Assembly (NCBI GenBank): GCA_963603285.1
Contig: CAVCMG010000012.1
Coordinates: forward strand, 1-64,000
Length of the DNA stretch: 64,000 bases
Reading direction: 5' to 3'
Source: UBA11957 sp963603285
GTDB lineage: Bacteria > Bacillota > Clostridia > Lachnospirales > Lachnospiraceae
Numbering within the stretch: position 1 is the stretch's first letter; each line of letters begins with the position of its first letter. A program made the position numbers and the translations under genes. This document shows, piece after piece, positions 16,717-25,316 of this stretch. The notes beneath the pieces are model-generated. The model worked only from the letters and a program-made list of their open reading frames with translations. It was not told the origin of the DNA and did not search any database.

Positions 16717-17751
16717 ATGAACGATCCATACGAACTTGCAAAAACAATATTGCAGTCTGCTGATGCGCTGGAAAGCGCAGAAACTGAAGCGTCTGCCGGT
16801 GGGGAGTTTACCAGCATTGACCTGTACGGAGCGGCTGTTCACGAAAAACAGGAAGCCAGCAAAGAAGCTGCCCGTTTCCATCTGGAAAATGAGAGCGGAA
16901 CGGGCGATATCACTCTGTATCAGGTTTTTCCCGGAATCGAGCTGGTCTACAATGATATGCACATGGCGTACTGTAACCGCCAGCAGCAGCCTGCCTCGGC
17001 AGTTATGGAGATCAATTACTGCAAAGAGGGCCGCAGTGAATGTCTGTTTGGAGAGAACCAGTACTGTTATATGGCTTCGGGCGATCTGTCGTTCTGCTCA
17101 TTGCAGGAGCAGGCGCACCAGTCGGAGTTCCCGACGGCCCACTATCATGGCATCACAGTCACCATCGATTTTTCTGCGGTCACGGAGGAGATGAAAAAGA
17201 TCCTGACGTTGCTTTCTGTGGATCTGAATCGTATCAAAGCACTGGCACAGATGCAGGATTTTACCCTGATCCGGGCCAATCAGACCGTGGAGCATATTTT
17301 TTCCGAGCTGTACAGGGTGCCAGACAATATCCGGCATGGCTATATCCGTGTCAAGATGCTGGAGCTTCTGCTGGTACTGACGGAGCTTCAGCCGGAGCAG
17401 GAAAGAGATAAAAGGGCGCATTTCACCGGCGTACAGATCGAGACGGTCAAGCAGATCCACCATTTTCTTGTGGAACATTATGCAGAGCATTATACGATCG
17501 ATACGCTTGCAGAACAGTTTGATATGTCGCCAACGGTGATGAAAAAATGTTTCCGCGGCATTTACGGAGAATCTATCTATGCCTATATGAAACAGTATCG
17601 GCTGCAGGTGGCCGAGAGATTATTAAAGGAGAGCAGTCTGACGGTTGGTGAGATCGCAGCACAGATCGGCTATCTGAATCAGAATAAATTCACTTCGGCT
17701 TTCTGCGCTGCGTATGGTGTACCGCCGACGGAATACCGCAAAAAGAGCTGA
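16717..17751 (+). CDS. AraC-family regulator (YbtA/PchR-like)
   Basis: This 344-residue protein has a C-terminal double HTH at about 245-344 (YTIDTLAEQFDMSPTVMKKCFRG, then VGEIAAQIGYLNQNKFTSAFCAAYGVPPTEYRK). The N-terminal sensor resembles PchR/YbtA proteins, which bind siderophores or related metal-binding ligands. AAAAGGAG precedes the ATG. It lies immediately upstream of two half-type ABC exporters in the same direction, the arrangement seen with YbtP/YbtQ-like uptake or efflux pairs, so it probably activates them. The ligand is not identifiable from sequence. Confidence 0.88.
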   Translation: MNDPYELAKTILQSADALESAETEASAGGEFTSIDLYGAAVHEKQEASKEAARFHLENESGTGDITLYQVFPGIELVYNDMHMAYCNRQQQPASAVMEINYCKEGRSECLFGENQYCYMASGDLSFCSLQEQAHQSEFPTAHYHGITVTIDFSAVTEEMKKILTLLSVDLNRIKALAQMQDFTLIRANQTVEHIFSELYRVPDNIRHGYIRVKMLELLLVLTELQPEQERDKRAHFTGVQIETVKQIHHFLVEHYAEHYTIDTLAEQFDMSPTVMKKCFRGIYGESIYAYMKQYRLQVAERLLKESSLTVGEIAAQIGYLNQNKFTSAFCAAYGVPPTEYRKKS

Positions 17752-17872
17752 AACAGACATGAGGGGGAAAGTGTCCGATGCCCGGAACGCTGTTGAAAGT
17801 ATAAGAGAAGTCCGAATGGATAGAAAACAGCCTGTTCAGTCATTGTAATTTCAAATCCGATTTTTTAGAATG

Positions 17873-17906
17873 AGTGTTGTTAGAAAATGCTAACAACACT
17901 TTTTTA
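17873..17906 (+). terminator. intrinsic terminator or attenuator just upstream of the ABC operon SD
   Basis: A perfect 11-bp stem (AGTGTTGTTAG and CTAACAACACT), loop AAAATG, and six T. The SD of the next gene starts about 6 nt after the T-tract, with no room for a promoter between. Either araC ends here and a promoter overlaps the hairpin, or the hairpin is a leader attenuator. Confidence 0.7.
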
Positions 17907-17926
17907 TGTATAGGAGGACATTTCTC

Positions 17927-19720
17927 ATGCAAAAAGATTCTGAAATTTCCAGAATGTTTCGCTATGCGGGAAACCGGCACTGGCTGACGATCCTTGGCAT
18001 GATCCTGGCCGGAATCAGTACGGTGCTGTCGATGATTCCCTTTGTGTGCATCTGGTTTGTTGTACAGGATATGGTCAAAGCGCTTGGTGCAGGAGATATC
18101 CGTCTGGCGTCTGGCAGTACAGCGTATGCCTGGTGGGCCGTCGGATTTTCCGTACTGAGTATTCTGCTGTATTTTGCAGCGCTGTGCTGCTCGCATCTGG
18201 CAGCTTTCCGTACGGCAACAAACATGAAAAAGGCAGCCATGCACCATATTGTCACACTGCCGCTGGGCTATTTCAGTCAGAACGCCAGCGGACGACTGCA
18301 TAAGGTTGTCGATGACAATGCCGGACTGACGGAAAACTTTCTGGCACATCAGCTGCCGGATCTGACGGGCGCTGTGGTCATGCCGGTGGCTGTGATCGTT
18401 CTGATCTTTGTGTTTGACTGGCGGTTAGGGCTTTGCTGTCTTGTTCCGCTGGCACTCAGCGTCTATTTTCTGAAACAGATGATGGGCGGTGACAATGCAC
18501 ATTTTATGGAAGGCTATATGAAAGCGCTGGAGACGATGAACAAGGAGGCTGTGGAATATATCCGTGGTATCCCGGTCGTCAAGGTATTCCAGCAGACCGT
18601 ATATTCCTTTAAAAACTTCCATGCAGCGATTGAAGAATATGAAAAATATGCTTCCGGCTATGCGCTGAAATGCCGTATACCGCTGACCGGCTTTAATGTG
18701 GCTTTAAACGGCACGTTTATCCTGCTGATCCCGGTGGCATGTCTGATCTTTGCAGGAGCCAGCGGACAGGCCGGTTACCAGAAACTGTTTCTGGATTTCC
18801 TATTTTACAGCCTGTTTACACCGGTATGTGCGACGATGATGAACCGCGTAATGTTTGCCAGCGAGCAGCTGATGGCGGCCAAAAGTGCTGTGAACCGGAT
18901 CGAAGAGATCTTAAACGAGCAGCCGCTGGCAGAGGCAAAGGAGCCGAAACAGCCGGTGGATGCTTCTGTAGCGTTTGAATACGTTTCCTTTGCCTATGAT
19001 GGGGCAAAAGACAAGGCACTGGATGATATTTCCTTTGCAATCCCGGCAGGAAAAACGGTGGCTCTTGTGGGTGCTTCCGGCAGCGGAAAATCCACAGCGG
19101 CGAAGCTGATCCCGTGGTTTTACGATGTGACCGGCGGCCGTGTATTGCTTGGCGGTGTCGATGTACGGGATATGGATAAACGTACCCTGATGCATCAGAT
19201 CGCCTTTGTATTCCAGAATACAAAGCTGTTTAAGGATACTTTGCTTGAAAATATCCGTGCAGCCAGACCGGAGGCTTCCAGAGAAGAGGTGCTGGCGGCG
19301 GTACGGGCTGCCCAGTGTCAGGAGATCATCGACCGGCTGCCACAGGGGCTGGATACCATGGTAGGTGCCGGTGGTACATATCTGTCCGGTGGTGAAAACC
19401 AGAGAATCGCACTGGCAAGAGCTATTTTAAAGGATGCGCCGGTGATCGTGCTGGATGAGGCAACCGCTTTTGCGGATGCGGAGAACGAGCACCAGATCCA
19501 GCTGGCTTTTGAAAAGCTGACACAGAATAAGACCGTGCTTATGATCGCACATCGTCTTTCCACGATCCAGAATGCAGATCTGATCCTGGTATTTGATGAA
19601 GGTAAGATTATCGAAAGAGGTACACACGATGCATTGCTGGAAAAACATGGCAGATATGCGTCCATGTGGCAGGAATATCAGACGTCGATTGCATGGAAAG
19701 TCGGAAAGGAGGCAAAATAA
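17927..19720 (+). CDS. ABC exporter half-transporter 1 (fused TMD-NBD)
   Basis: This 597-residue protein has six predicted TM helices (residues 20-310) and an NBD with Walker A GASGSGKSTAAKL, Q-loop FVFQN, signature LSGGENQR, Walker B VIVLDEATAFAD and the H-loop His of MIAHRLST. The chosen ATG follows TAGGAGG by 9 nt; an upstream in-frame start would put the SD inside the gene. It overlaps the second half-transporter by one base (TAATG), so a heterodimer is expected. The closest functional analogues are YbtP/IrtA-type proteins, given the adjacent YbtA-like regulator, but drug or peptide export is also possible. Confidence 0.88.
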   Translation: MQKDSEISRMFRYAGNRHWLTILGMILAGISTVLSMIPFVCIWFVVQDMVKALGAGDIRLASGSTAYAWWAVGFSVLSILLYFAALCCSHLAAFRTATNMKKAAMHHIVTLPLGYFSQNASGRLHKVVDDNAGLTENFLAHQLPDLTGAVVMPVAVIVLIFVFDWRLGLCCLVPLALSVYFLKQMMGGDNAHFMEGYMKALETMNKEAVEYIRGIPVVKVFQQTVYSFKNFHAAIEEYEKYASGYALKCRIPLTGFNVALNGTFILLIPVACLIFAGASGQAGYQKLFLDFLFYSLFTPVCATMMNRVMFASEQLMAAKSAVNRIEEILNEQPLAEAKEPKQPVDASVAFEYVSFAYDGAKDKALDDISFAIPAGKTVALVGASGSGKSTAAKLIPWFYDVTGGRVLLGGVDVRDMDKRTLMHQIAFVFQNTKLFKDTLLENIRAARPEASREEVLAAVRAAQCQEIIDRLPQGLDTMVGAGGTYLSGGENQRIALARAILKDAPVIVLDEATAFADAENEHQIQLAFEKLTQNKTVLMIAHRLSTIQNADLILVFDEGKIIERGTHDALLEKHGRYASMWQEYQTSIAWKVGKEAK

Positions 19721-21465
19721 TGCGAAAACTTTTTCAGAAGAAATATGCGCTGAGTGAACAGGGCGCAAAAGATCTCTGCAAAGGAATCCTCTATTCCATT
19801 CTGGCATATATCAGTCTGATGCTTCCGGTGGCACTGCTGGCCTGCGTATTGCAGGTATTTCTGGCCGGTGTGCTGGGTGAAAGTGGACAGCCGGTGTCTG
19901 CAGCATTGTATACAGAAATCGGAATCGTGATTCTTGTGATCATCTTTATTATGCATTATCTGCAGTATACGGTAACGTATATGGGCACCTATGAAGAGAG
20001 TGAGCGTCGCAGGATCTCGCTGGCGGAAAAGTTAAGAACCATGCCGCTTCGGTTCTTTCAGGAGTATGATCTGTCGGACCTGACAGCTACGATCATGGGA
20101 GACTGTGCCGGATTTGAACATGCCTTTTCCCATACTGTGCCGCAGTTCTGGGGCTCGATCATTTCCACGGCGATCGTGTGCGTGGTACTGCTCATCTACG
20201 ACTGGCAGATGGGACTGGCACTTTTGTGGGTGGCTCCGGTGTCCTTTGCCATTGTACTGCTGTCCAGAAAGCTCCAGGAAAAGCTGGGCAGAAAGCATAT
20301 GGCGGCAAGGCTTACGCTGGCCGAGGGTATCCAGGAGTGTCTGGAGACCGTGCAGGATATCAAAGCCTGCAGTCTGGAAGAAACGTATCTGAAAAAGCTG
20401 GATGCCAAGATGGATGCCGCGGAGAAAGCCCAGATTTCTTCGGAAATGCTGACGGCCAGCCTTGTAACGACCGGTCAGATGTTTCTGCGTCTGGGTCTGG
20501 CAACCGTTATTATCGTCGGAAATGTTCTGATGGTACACCAGCAGACAACGCTGTTTGCCTACATCCTGTTTCTTATCGCGGCTTCCCGGCTGTACGATCC
20601 GCTGTCCGGCGCCATGTCCAATATGGCAGAGCTGTTTTCTGTGGATCTGCAGGTTGGTCGTCTGAAAACGATCCAGAATTATAAGGAAGAGAAAAAGCAG
20701 ACCACATATCAGACAGACGGCTATGATCTGACCTTTGACCATGTGGAATTTTCCTATGAGCCGGGTAAACCGGTGTTAAAGGATGTGTCCTTTACGGCAA
20801 AGCAGGGACAGGTAACGGCTCTGGTTGGTCCGTCAGGTGGCGGAAAGAGTACCGTGGCCAATCTGGCAGCCGGATTTTACGATGTAACGGGAGGAAAAAT
20901 CACGCTGGGCGGTACGGATACACGGCCAATCGACGCCGTGGCCATGATGAAGGATTTCTCCATCGTGTTCCAGAATGTTGTCCTGTTCAATAATACGGTC
21001 ATGGAAAACTTACGTGTCGGCCGCAAAAATGCAACGGATGAAGAGGTGATCGCCGCAGCCCAAGCGGCCCATTGCCATGATTTTATCATGAAGCTGCCGC
21101 AGGGTTATGATACGGTGATTGGAGAGAACGGTTCCACACTGTCCGGTGGTGAGTGTCAGCGGCTTTCGATTGCCCGTGCGCTGTTAAAGGATGCGCCGGT
21201 GATCATTCTGGATGAAGCAACAGCTTCGCTGGATGTGGACAATGAGACAGAGATCCAGGAGGCTATCTCACAGCTGATCAAGGGCAAGACGGTTCTGATC
21301 ATTGCGCACCGGATGCGTACCGTAGAGCATGCGGACAAGATCGTCGTTCTTGACGGCGGCGTTGTGGCAGAGAGTGGAACGAACGATGAGTTGTTGAAAA
21401 AGAATGGCCTGTATGCCCATCTGGTGGCTTTGCAGACCGCTTCTGCAGACTGGAAGCTGAACTAA
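19720..21465 (+). CDS. ABC exporter half-transporter 2 (fused TMD-NBD)
   Basis: This 581-residue protein has a six-helix TMD and an NBD with Walker A GPSGGGKSTVANL, signature LSGGECQR, Walker B VIILDEATASLD and H-loop IIAHRMRT. Both catalytic glutamates of the pair appear intact, so neither site looks degenerate. The start is the ATG in the TAATG overlap with the previous gene, preceded by AAAGGAGG. It forms one translationally coupled unit with half-transporter 1. Confidence 0.88.
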   Translation: MRKLFQKKYALSEQGAKDLCKGILYSILAYISLMLPVALLACVLQVFLAGVLGESGQPVSAALYTEIGIVILVIIFIMHYLQYTVTYMGTYEESERRRISLAEKLRTMPLRFFQEYDLSDLTATIMGDCAGFEHAFSHTVPQFWGSIISTAIVCVVLLIYDWQMGLALLWVAPVSFAIVLLSRKLQEKLGRKHMAARLTLAEGIQECLETVQDIKACSLEETYLKKLDAKMDAAEKAQISSEMLTASLVTTGQMFLRLGLATVIIVGNVLMVHQQTTLFAYILFLIAASRLYDPLSGAMSNMAELFSVDLQVGRLKTIQNYKEEKKQTTYQTDGYDLTFDHVEFSYEPGKPVLKDVSFTAKQGQVTALVGPSGGGKSTVANLAAGFYDVTGGKITLGGTDTRPIDAVAMMKDFSIVFQNVVLFNNTVMENLRVGRKNATDEEVIAAAQAAHCHDFIMKLPQGYDTVIGENGSTLSGGECQRLSIARALLKDAPVIILDEATASLDVDNETEIQEAISQLIKGKTVLIIAHRMRTVEHADKIVVLDGGVVAESGTNDELLKKNGLYAHLVALQTASADWKLN

Positions 21466-21481
21466 GTGGGAAAATGAACCC

Positions 21482-21526
21482 AATAAAAGGAACCTCCACT
21501 GGAGCTTTCTTTTATATGCTAAGGCA
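21482..21526 (-). repeat. terminator-associated palindromic repeat, copy 4
   Basis: On the minus strand: TTGCCTTAGCATATAAAAG, then a near-perfect palindrome around CTCCAGTGGAG, ending CTTTTATT. It follows the minus-strand T-tract of the terminator at 21531. Confidence 0.8.
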
Positions 21527-21530
21527 AAAA

Positions 21531-21573
21531 GAAAAAAGGAGCAGATCTGGTAAAAGGATCTGCGTCCTTTTTG
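21531..21573. terminator. bidirectional terminator after the ABC operon
   Basis: AAAAAGG and GCAGATC pair with GATCTGC and CCTTTTT around a short loop, with T-tracts on both strands. Confidence 0.75.
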
Positions 21574-21662
21574 CGCAGCATACCCTTGCATTTTCTGTGA
21601 ACAGACAGTATAATAGCAATAGAATTGTGCAATCCAGAATTGTATACATACAGGAGGATCTT

Positions 21663-21959
21663 ATGAGCAAGTATAATGGTGCAGCCGTAGGCGCATTCGA
21701 AGCAGACAGCTACCTTGTGTGCTGTGTAGCCATCGATGCCGCCGTCAAAGCAGCAGATGTCAAAGTAGAGGGAATCGAGAGAAACCGTTTAAAAAGCGGT
21801 GCCTGTGTAAAACTCCGTGGCCGTATCTCCGATATCAAAGCAGCTATGGAAGCCGCTGAAGAGGCTGCAAAGCGTCTGTCTCCGATCACCAAGTCCGTGA
21901 TCATTCCGTCACCGACACCGGATACAGAGATCATGCTTGAGATGACCATCAATAAATAA
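21663..21959 (+). CDS. bacterial microcompartment (BMC-domain) shell protein
   Basis: This 98-residue protein is one BMC domain: GAAVGAFEADSYLVCCVAID at the first strand-helix, AVKAADVKVEGIER, CVKLRGRISDIKAAMEAAEEAA, then SVIIPSPTPDTE. This is the same order as hexameric PduA/EutM-type proteins, whose central pore follows the KVEG strand. The SD (GGAGG) is 8 nt before the ATG. It is followed 17 bp later by a second BMC protein and by no microcompartment enzyme gene, so the shell pair is an orphan within this window. Confidence 0.85.
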   Translation: MSKYNGAAVGAFEADSYLVCCVAIDAAVKAADVKVEGIERNRLKSGACVKLRGRISDIKAAMEAAEEAAKRLSPITKSVIIPSPTPDTEIMLEMTINK

Positions 21960-21976
21960 GGCAAAGGAGAAGAGTG

Positions 21977-22267
21977 ATGAAAGACGCAGCTTACGGATTA
22001 GTTGAAGTTTTGGGAAGCTCCAATGCCATTCTCTGTGTAGACAGGATGGTAAAGACTTCCGACGTATATTTTAAGACATGGAACGCCAAATGTGGCGGCC
22101 ACGTAACGATTTTTATGGCAGGTGATCTGTCTGCAGTCAATGCAGCGGTCAATACCGTAGCCGAGAATCCGCCGTGTGAGGTATTTTACACAGCCGTTAT
22201 CTCCAACCCGCATGAGGAAATGGTACGTTTTGTACAGGAGATGGCTGACAAGTTCCCGGGCAAATAA
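21977..22267 (+). CDS. second BMC-domain shell protein
   Basis: This 96-residue single BMC domain reads AYGLVEVLGSSNAILCVDRMVK, KCGGHVTIFMAGDLSAVNAAV, then AVISNPHEEM. It is only distantly similar to its neighbour, so the two are not a recent duplication. A GTG one codon earlier is possible, but the ATG sits 7 nt after GGAG. The pair is cotranscribed and ends at the terminator at 22323. Confidence 0.82.
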   Translation: MKDAAYGLVEVLGSSNAILCVDRMVKTSDVYFKTWNAKCGGHVTIFMAGDLSAVNAAVNTVAENPPCEVFYTAVISNPHEEMVRFVQEMADKFPGK

Positions 22268-22322
22268 GACCGGATAGGAGAAGAAAGCTGAAAACAAAGC
22301 TTCCTTCGGATGCAAAAAACGA

Positions 22323-22354
22323 AGATCCTGCCTGATGTTCAGGCAGGATTTTTT
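22323..22354 (+). terminator. intrinsic terminator of the BMC pair
   Basis: ATCCTGCCTGA pairs with TCAGGCAGGAT around a short loop and is followed by six T. Confidence 0.9.
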
Positions 22355-22394
22355 GACTTAGCATATAAAAGGAAGCTCCAGTTGAGATTTTTTG
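22354..22394 (+). repeat. terminator-associated palindromic repeat, copy 5
   Basis: TGACTTAGCATATAAAAGGAAGCTCC begins directly after the T-tract, and a slightly decayed second arm follows (GTTGAGATTTTTTG). (The lead is CTTAGCATATAAAAG, as in the other copies.). Confidence 0.75.
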
Positions 22395-22442
22395 TTAACG
22401 AAAGAGGGAAAACGGCAGACCGACTGCCGAAAAGAGAGAAAA

Positions 22443-23768
22443 ATGATGCAGGATAATAAAAATTCACTGAAGGAAGTGTGGCATGTGGGCAGACACATGG
22501 CGGGGCATATGGCTTTAAAGCTGGCTGCCTGTGCCCACTGGATCGTACTGGCGATCGTGACAGGGCTTGTCGTGGGCGCTTACAGTACGCTGTTTGCCTG
22601 GATGCTGGGAAAAGCAACCGGCTACAGAAGCCAGTATCCGTGGCTGTTGTTTCTGCTGCCCCTGGGCGGTGTGCTGATTGTGGCGATGTACCGTGGTGCA
22701 AAGGTCATGACCGACCGGGGAACGAATCTGGTAATCAATTCGATCCATGCCAAGGATGAGGTTCCCGGGGCAATGGCGGTACTGATCTTTGTATCAACCA
22801 TCATCACGCATATGTTTGGCGGTTCTGCCGGACGAGAGGGCGCGGCCCTGCAGATGGGCGGAAGCCTTGGCAACGTACTGGCCCGGCTGTTAAAGAAAAA
22901 TGAGGAGCATACGCGCATTCTGATCATGTGTGGTATGAGTGCGGCCTTTGCCGCTGTGTTTGGAACACCGATGGCTGCGGCGGTCTTTTCCATGGAGGTT
23001 ATCAGTGTAGGTATCATGCATTATTCAGCGCTGGTGCCGTGTATGTTTGCGTCTCTGGTAGCTTCCCGGTTTGCGGCAACTATGGGGATTGCACCGGAAG
23101 AGTTTCATATCCTGTCCATCCCGGAGCTGACGGTGGTAACGGGCATAAAGATGTGTCTGCTGGCGGTATGCTGTGCAGCGCTGAGTATTGCTTTTTGTAT
23201 GCTGTTGCATATGACCGGACATCTGTACCGGCAGTATCTGAAAAATCCGTATATCCGGGTGCTCGTCGGCGGCTGTATCATCATTGTCTTGACGCTGTTT
23301 GTCGGAAACATGGATTACAACGGCGCAGGCAATCAGCTGATCGAGCGGGCGATCGAGGGCGAGACAGTCCCGGTGGCTTTTCTGCTGAAAATGCTGTTTA
23401 CGGCGCTGACGCTTGGCGCGGGATTTAAAGGCGGCGAGATCGTGCCGAGCTTTACGATCGGAGCTACCTTTGGTTGTCTGTTCGGCCAGTTGATCGGTTT
23501 GTCCCCGTCCCTGTGTGCGGCAGTGGCGATGGCTTCTGTCTTCTGCGGCGTGACCAACTGCCCGATCACGACACTTCTGATCAGCTTTGAGCTGTTCGGC
23601 TTTGCGGGCGTGCCGTATTTTATGATCGCGATTTCTGTGAGCTATCTGCTGTCTGGTTACAAGGGACTCTACAGTGACCAGATCATCGTGTATTCCAAGT
23701 ATCGTCCGCATTTTATCAACCGCCATGTCGGGGATGAATCCGAGGACGATCTGATCGATAATGACTGA
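22443..23768 (+). CDS. ClC-family anion transporter, probably fluoride/proton-type
   Basis: This 441-residue protein has about ten hydrophobic helices. The ClC selectivity signature is GGSAGREGAALQMGG (gating Glu in GREG). A later FKGGEIVPSF corresponds to the GxFxP motif. The GGSAGREG form without the Pro of GREGP resembles the CLC-F fluoride exporters more than chloride/proton antiporters (inference). Start chosen at the ATGATG pair after AAAGAGAG; the SD is mediocre. No fluoride riboswitch was recognised in the 85 bp upstream, which instead carry the repeat at 22354. Confidence 0.85.
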   Translation: MMQDNKNSLKEVWHVGRHMAGHMALKLAACAHWIVLAIVTGLVVGAYSTLFAWMLGKATGYRSQYPWLLFLLPLGGVLIVAMYRGAKVMTDRGTNLVINSIHAKDEVPGAMAVLIFVSTIITHMFGGSAGREGAALQMGGSLGNVLARLLKKNEEHTRILIMCGMSAAFAAVFGTPMAAAVFSMEVISVGIMHYSALVPCMFASLVASRFAATMGIAPEEFHILSIPELTVVTGIKMCLLAVCCAALSIAFCMLLHMTGHLYRQYLKNPYIRVLVGGCIIIVLTLFVGNMDYNGAGNQLIERAIEGETVPVAFLLKMLFTALTLGAGFKGGEIVPSFTIGATFGCLFGQLIGLSPSLCAAVAMASVFCGVTNCPITTLLISFELFGFAGVPYFMIAISVSYLLSGYKGLYSDQIIVYSKYRPHFINRHVGDESEDDLIDND

Positions 23769-23775
23769 CGTTTTA

Positions 23776-23804
23776 TTGACATCATTCTGCCGATTTGCTA
23801 TGAT
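23776..23804 (+). promoter_or_regulatory. trpS promoter
   Basis: TTGACA, 17 nt, TATGAT. It lies about 75 bp before the trpS start. No T-box motif is present in this short leader. Confidence 0.85.
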
Positions 23805-23879
23805 AAAGTGTATGCTAAATTCAGGCATCAGGTAAGTTAAGACAGCTGCATACAGACAGCTTTATGGAGGTATAAAGAA

Positions 23880-24971
23880 GTGGGAAAGATTATATTAACC
23901 GGTGACAGACCGACAGGCAGACTGCATGTGGGACATTATGTAGGTTCTTTAAGAAGACGTGTAGAGCTGCAGAATTCCGGAGATTACGAAAAGGTTCTGA
24001 TCATGATCGCCGATGCACAGGCGCTGACCGATAACTTTGATAATCCGGAGAAGATCAGACAGAATATCATCGAGGTAGCGCTGGATTATCTTTCCGTCGG
24101 ACTTGATCCGAAAAAATCCACTCTGTTTATCCAATCCATGGTACCGGAGCTGACAGAGATGACGTTTTACTATATGAATCTGGTGACCGTATCCCGTCTG
24201 CAGCGAAACCCAACAGTGAAATCGGAGATCCAGCAGCGCAACTTTGAAGCCAGTATTCCAGTCGGTTTCTTCTGTTATCCGATCAGCCAGGCTGCTGATA
24301 TCACAGCATTCAAGGCGACAACCGTACCGGTTGGCGAGGATCAGCTGCCGATGCTCGAGCAGACCAGAGAGATCGTCCGTAAGTTCAACAGCATTTACGG
24401 TGAGACGCTGGTTGAACCGGATGTATTGTTGCCGGACAACGAAGCCTGCAAGCGTCTGCCGGGTATTGACGGTATGGCAAAGATGAGCAAATCTCTTGGC
24501 AACTGTATCTACCTTGCCGATGATCCGGAGGATGTTCGTAAAAAGATTATGAGCATGTACACCGATCCGCTGCATATCCAGGTATCCGATCCGGGCCATA
24601 TCGAGGGCAATACCGTATTTACCTATCTGGATGCCTTCTGCAAGACGGAGCATTTTGCTGAGTTCTGGCCGGAATATGCAAACCTTGACGAAGTTAAGGA
24701 GCATTACCAGAGAGGCGGTCTTGGCGATGTTAAGGTCAAGAAGTTCCTGAACAAGATCATCCAGGCAGAGCTTGAGCCGATCCGTGCCCGCCGTAAAGAG
24801 TACGAAAAGGATATCCCGGCCGTATACGAGATCCTCAAAGAGGGCAGCGAAAAGGCCCGCGCGATCGCCGCACAGACACTGGATGAGATGAAGAAATCCA
24901 TGAAGATCAATTACTTTGACGATATGGAGCTGATCAAGGCACAGGCTGAGAAGTATAAGGGTATTGAATAA
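23880..24971 (+). CDS. trpS: tryptophan--tRNA ligase
   Basis: The enzyme charges tRNA-Trp with tryptophan in an ATP-dependent reaction. At 363 residues it is a class Ic synthetase of normal to slightly long size. TGDRPTGRLHVGHYVGSL carries the HIGH-type motif (HVGH) and GMAKMSKSLGN the KMSKS loop. The TGDRPTG and VGHYVGSL forms are typical of the Firmicutes/Bacteroidetes TrpRS type. It starts with GTG; GGAGG lies 9 nt upstream. It is monocistronic, with its own promoter and terminator. Confidence 0.96.
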   Translation: MGKIILTGDRPTGRLHVGHYVGSLRRRVELQNSGDYEKVLIMIADAQALTDNFDNPEKIRQNIIEVALDYLSVGLDPKKSTLFIQSMVPELTEMTFYYMNLVTVSRLQRNPTVKSEIQQRNFEASIPVGFFCYPISQAADITAFKATTVPVGEDQLPMLEQTREIVRKFNSIYGETLVEPDVLLPDNEACKRLPGIDGMAKMSKSLGNCIYLADDPEDVRKKIMSMYTDPLHIQVSDPGHIEGNTVFTYLDAFCKTEHFAEFWPEYANLDEVKEHYQRGGLGDVKVKKFLNKIIQAELEPIRARRKEYEKDIPAVYEILKEGSEKARAIAAQTLDEMKKSMKINYFDDMELIKAQAEKYKGIE

Positions 24972-24989
24972 AATTATAGTGTGAAAATG

Positions 24990-25030
24990 AACTGCCGCAG
25001 GAGAAAATGAAACCTCTGCGGCAGTTTTTT
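24990..25030 (+). terminator. intrinsic terminator of trpS
   Basis: AACTGCCGCAG and CTGCGGCAGTT form an 11-bp stem followed by T6. Confidence 0.9.
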
Positions 25031-25151
25031 GTGGGCAGATACAGGAAAAGCTGTTGTGTAGTTTTGCATACAGAACGGATGAAGGGATAGATCGTATCTG
25101 GCAGAAGCATGGTTTCAAATACAGAAAAATGGAGATTTACAGAAAAATCTC

Positions 25152-25180
25152 TTGTGTATCGGATTGTCTTATGATAAAAT
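25152..25180 (+). promoter_or_regulatory. tRNA-Leu promoter
   Basis: TTGTGT, 17 nt, TAAAAT, ending 16 bp before the tRNA 5' end. Confidence 0.6.
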
Positions 25181-25196
25181 ATATCGGTAACAGCGA

Positions 25197-25280
25197 GCCG
25201 GTGTGTTGGAATTGGCAGACGAGACGGACTCAAAATCCGTTGGTGGTAACACCGTGCGGGTTCGACCCCCGCCACCGGCA
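25197..25280 (+). tRNA. tRNA-Leu (anticodon CAA)
   Basis: This 84-nt class II tRNA has acceptor GCCGGTG/CACCGGC with discriminator A. The anticodon stem ACGGA/TCCGT has loop CTCAAAA, giving anticodon CAA. It has a long variable arm (TGGTGGTAACACCG) and T arm GCGGG-TTCGACC-CCCGC. CCA is not encoded. Confidence 0.97.
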
Positions 25281-25284
25281 GTAG

Positions 25285-25316
25285 AAAAGCCCCTTGATTT
25301 GTCAAGGGGCTTTTTT
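25285..25316. terminator. terminator shared by tRNA-Leu and cbiZ
   Basis: AAAAGCCCCTTGA and TCAAGGGGCTTTT form a 13-bp stem ending in T6 on the plus strand. The last codons and stop of the convergent cbiZ gene lie inside it. Confidence 0.9.

Noticed and set aside
21663..22267. Complete propanediol or ethanolamine microcompartment operon
   Set aside because: Only two shell genes are present; flanking genes are ABC transporters, a ClC protein and trpS.
22358..22442. Fluoride riboswitch ahead of the ClC gene
   Set aside because: The 85 bp before the start contain the palindromic repeat and an AG-rich stretch; the crcB-motif core was not found.
25197..25280. tRNA-Leu as an integration site for a genomic island
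   Set aside because: No integrase gene and no direct repeat of the tRNA 3' end was seen nearby.
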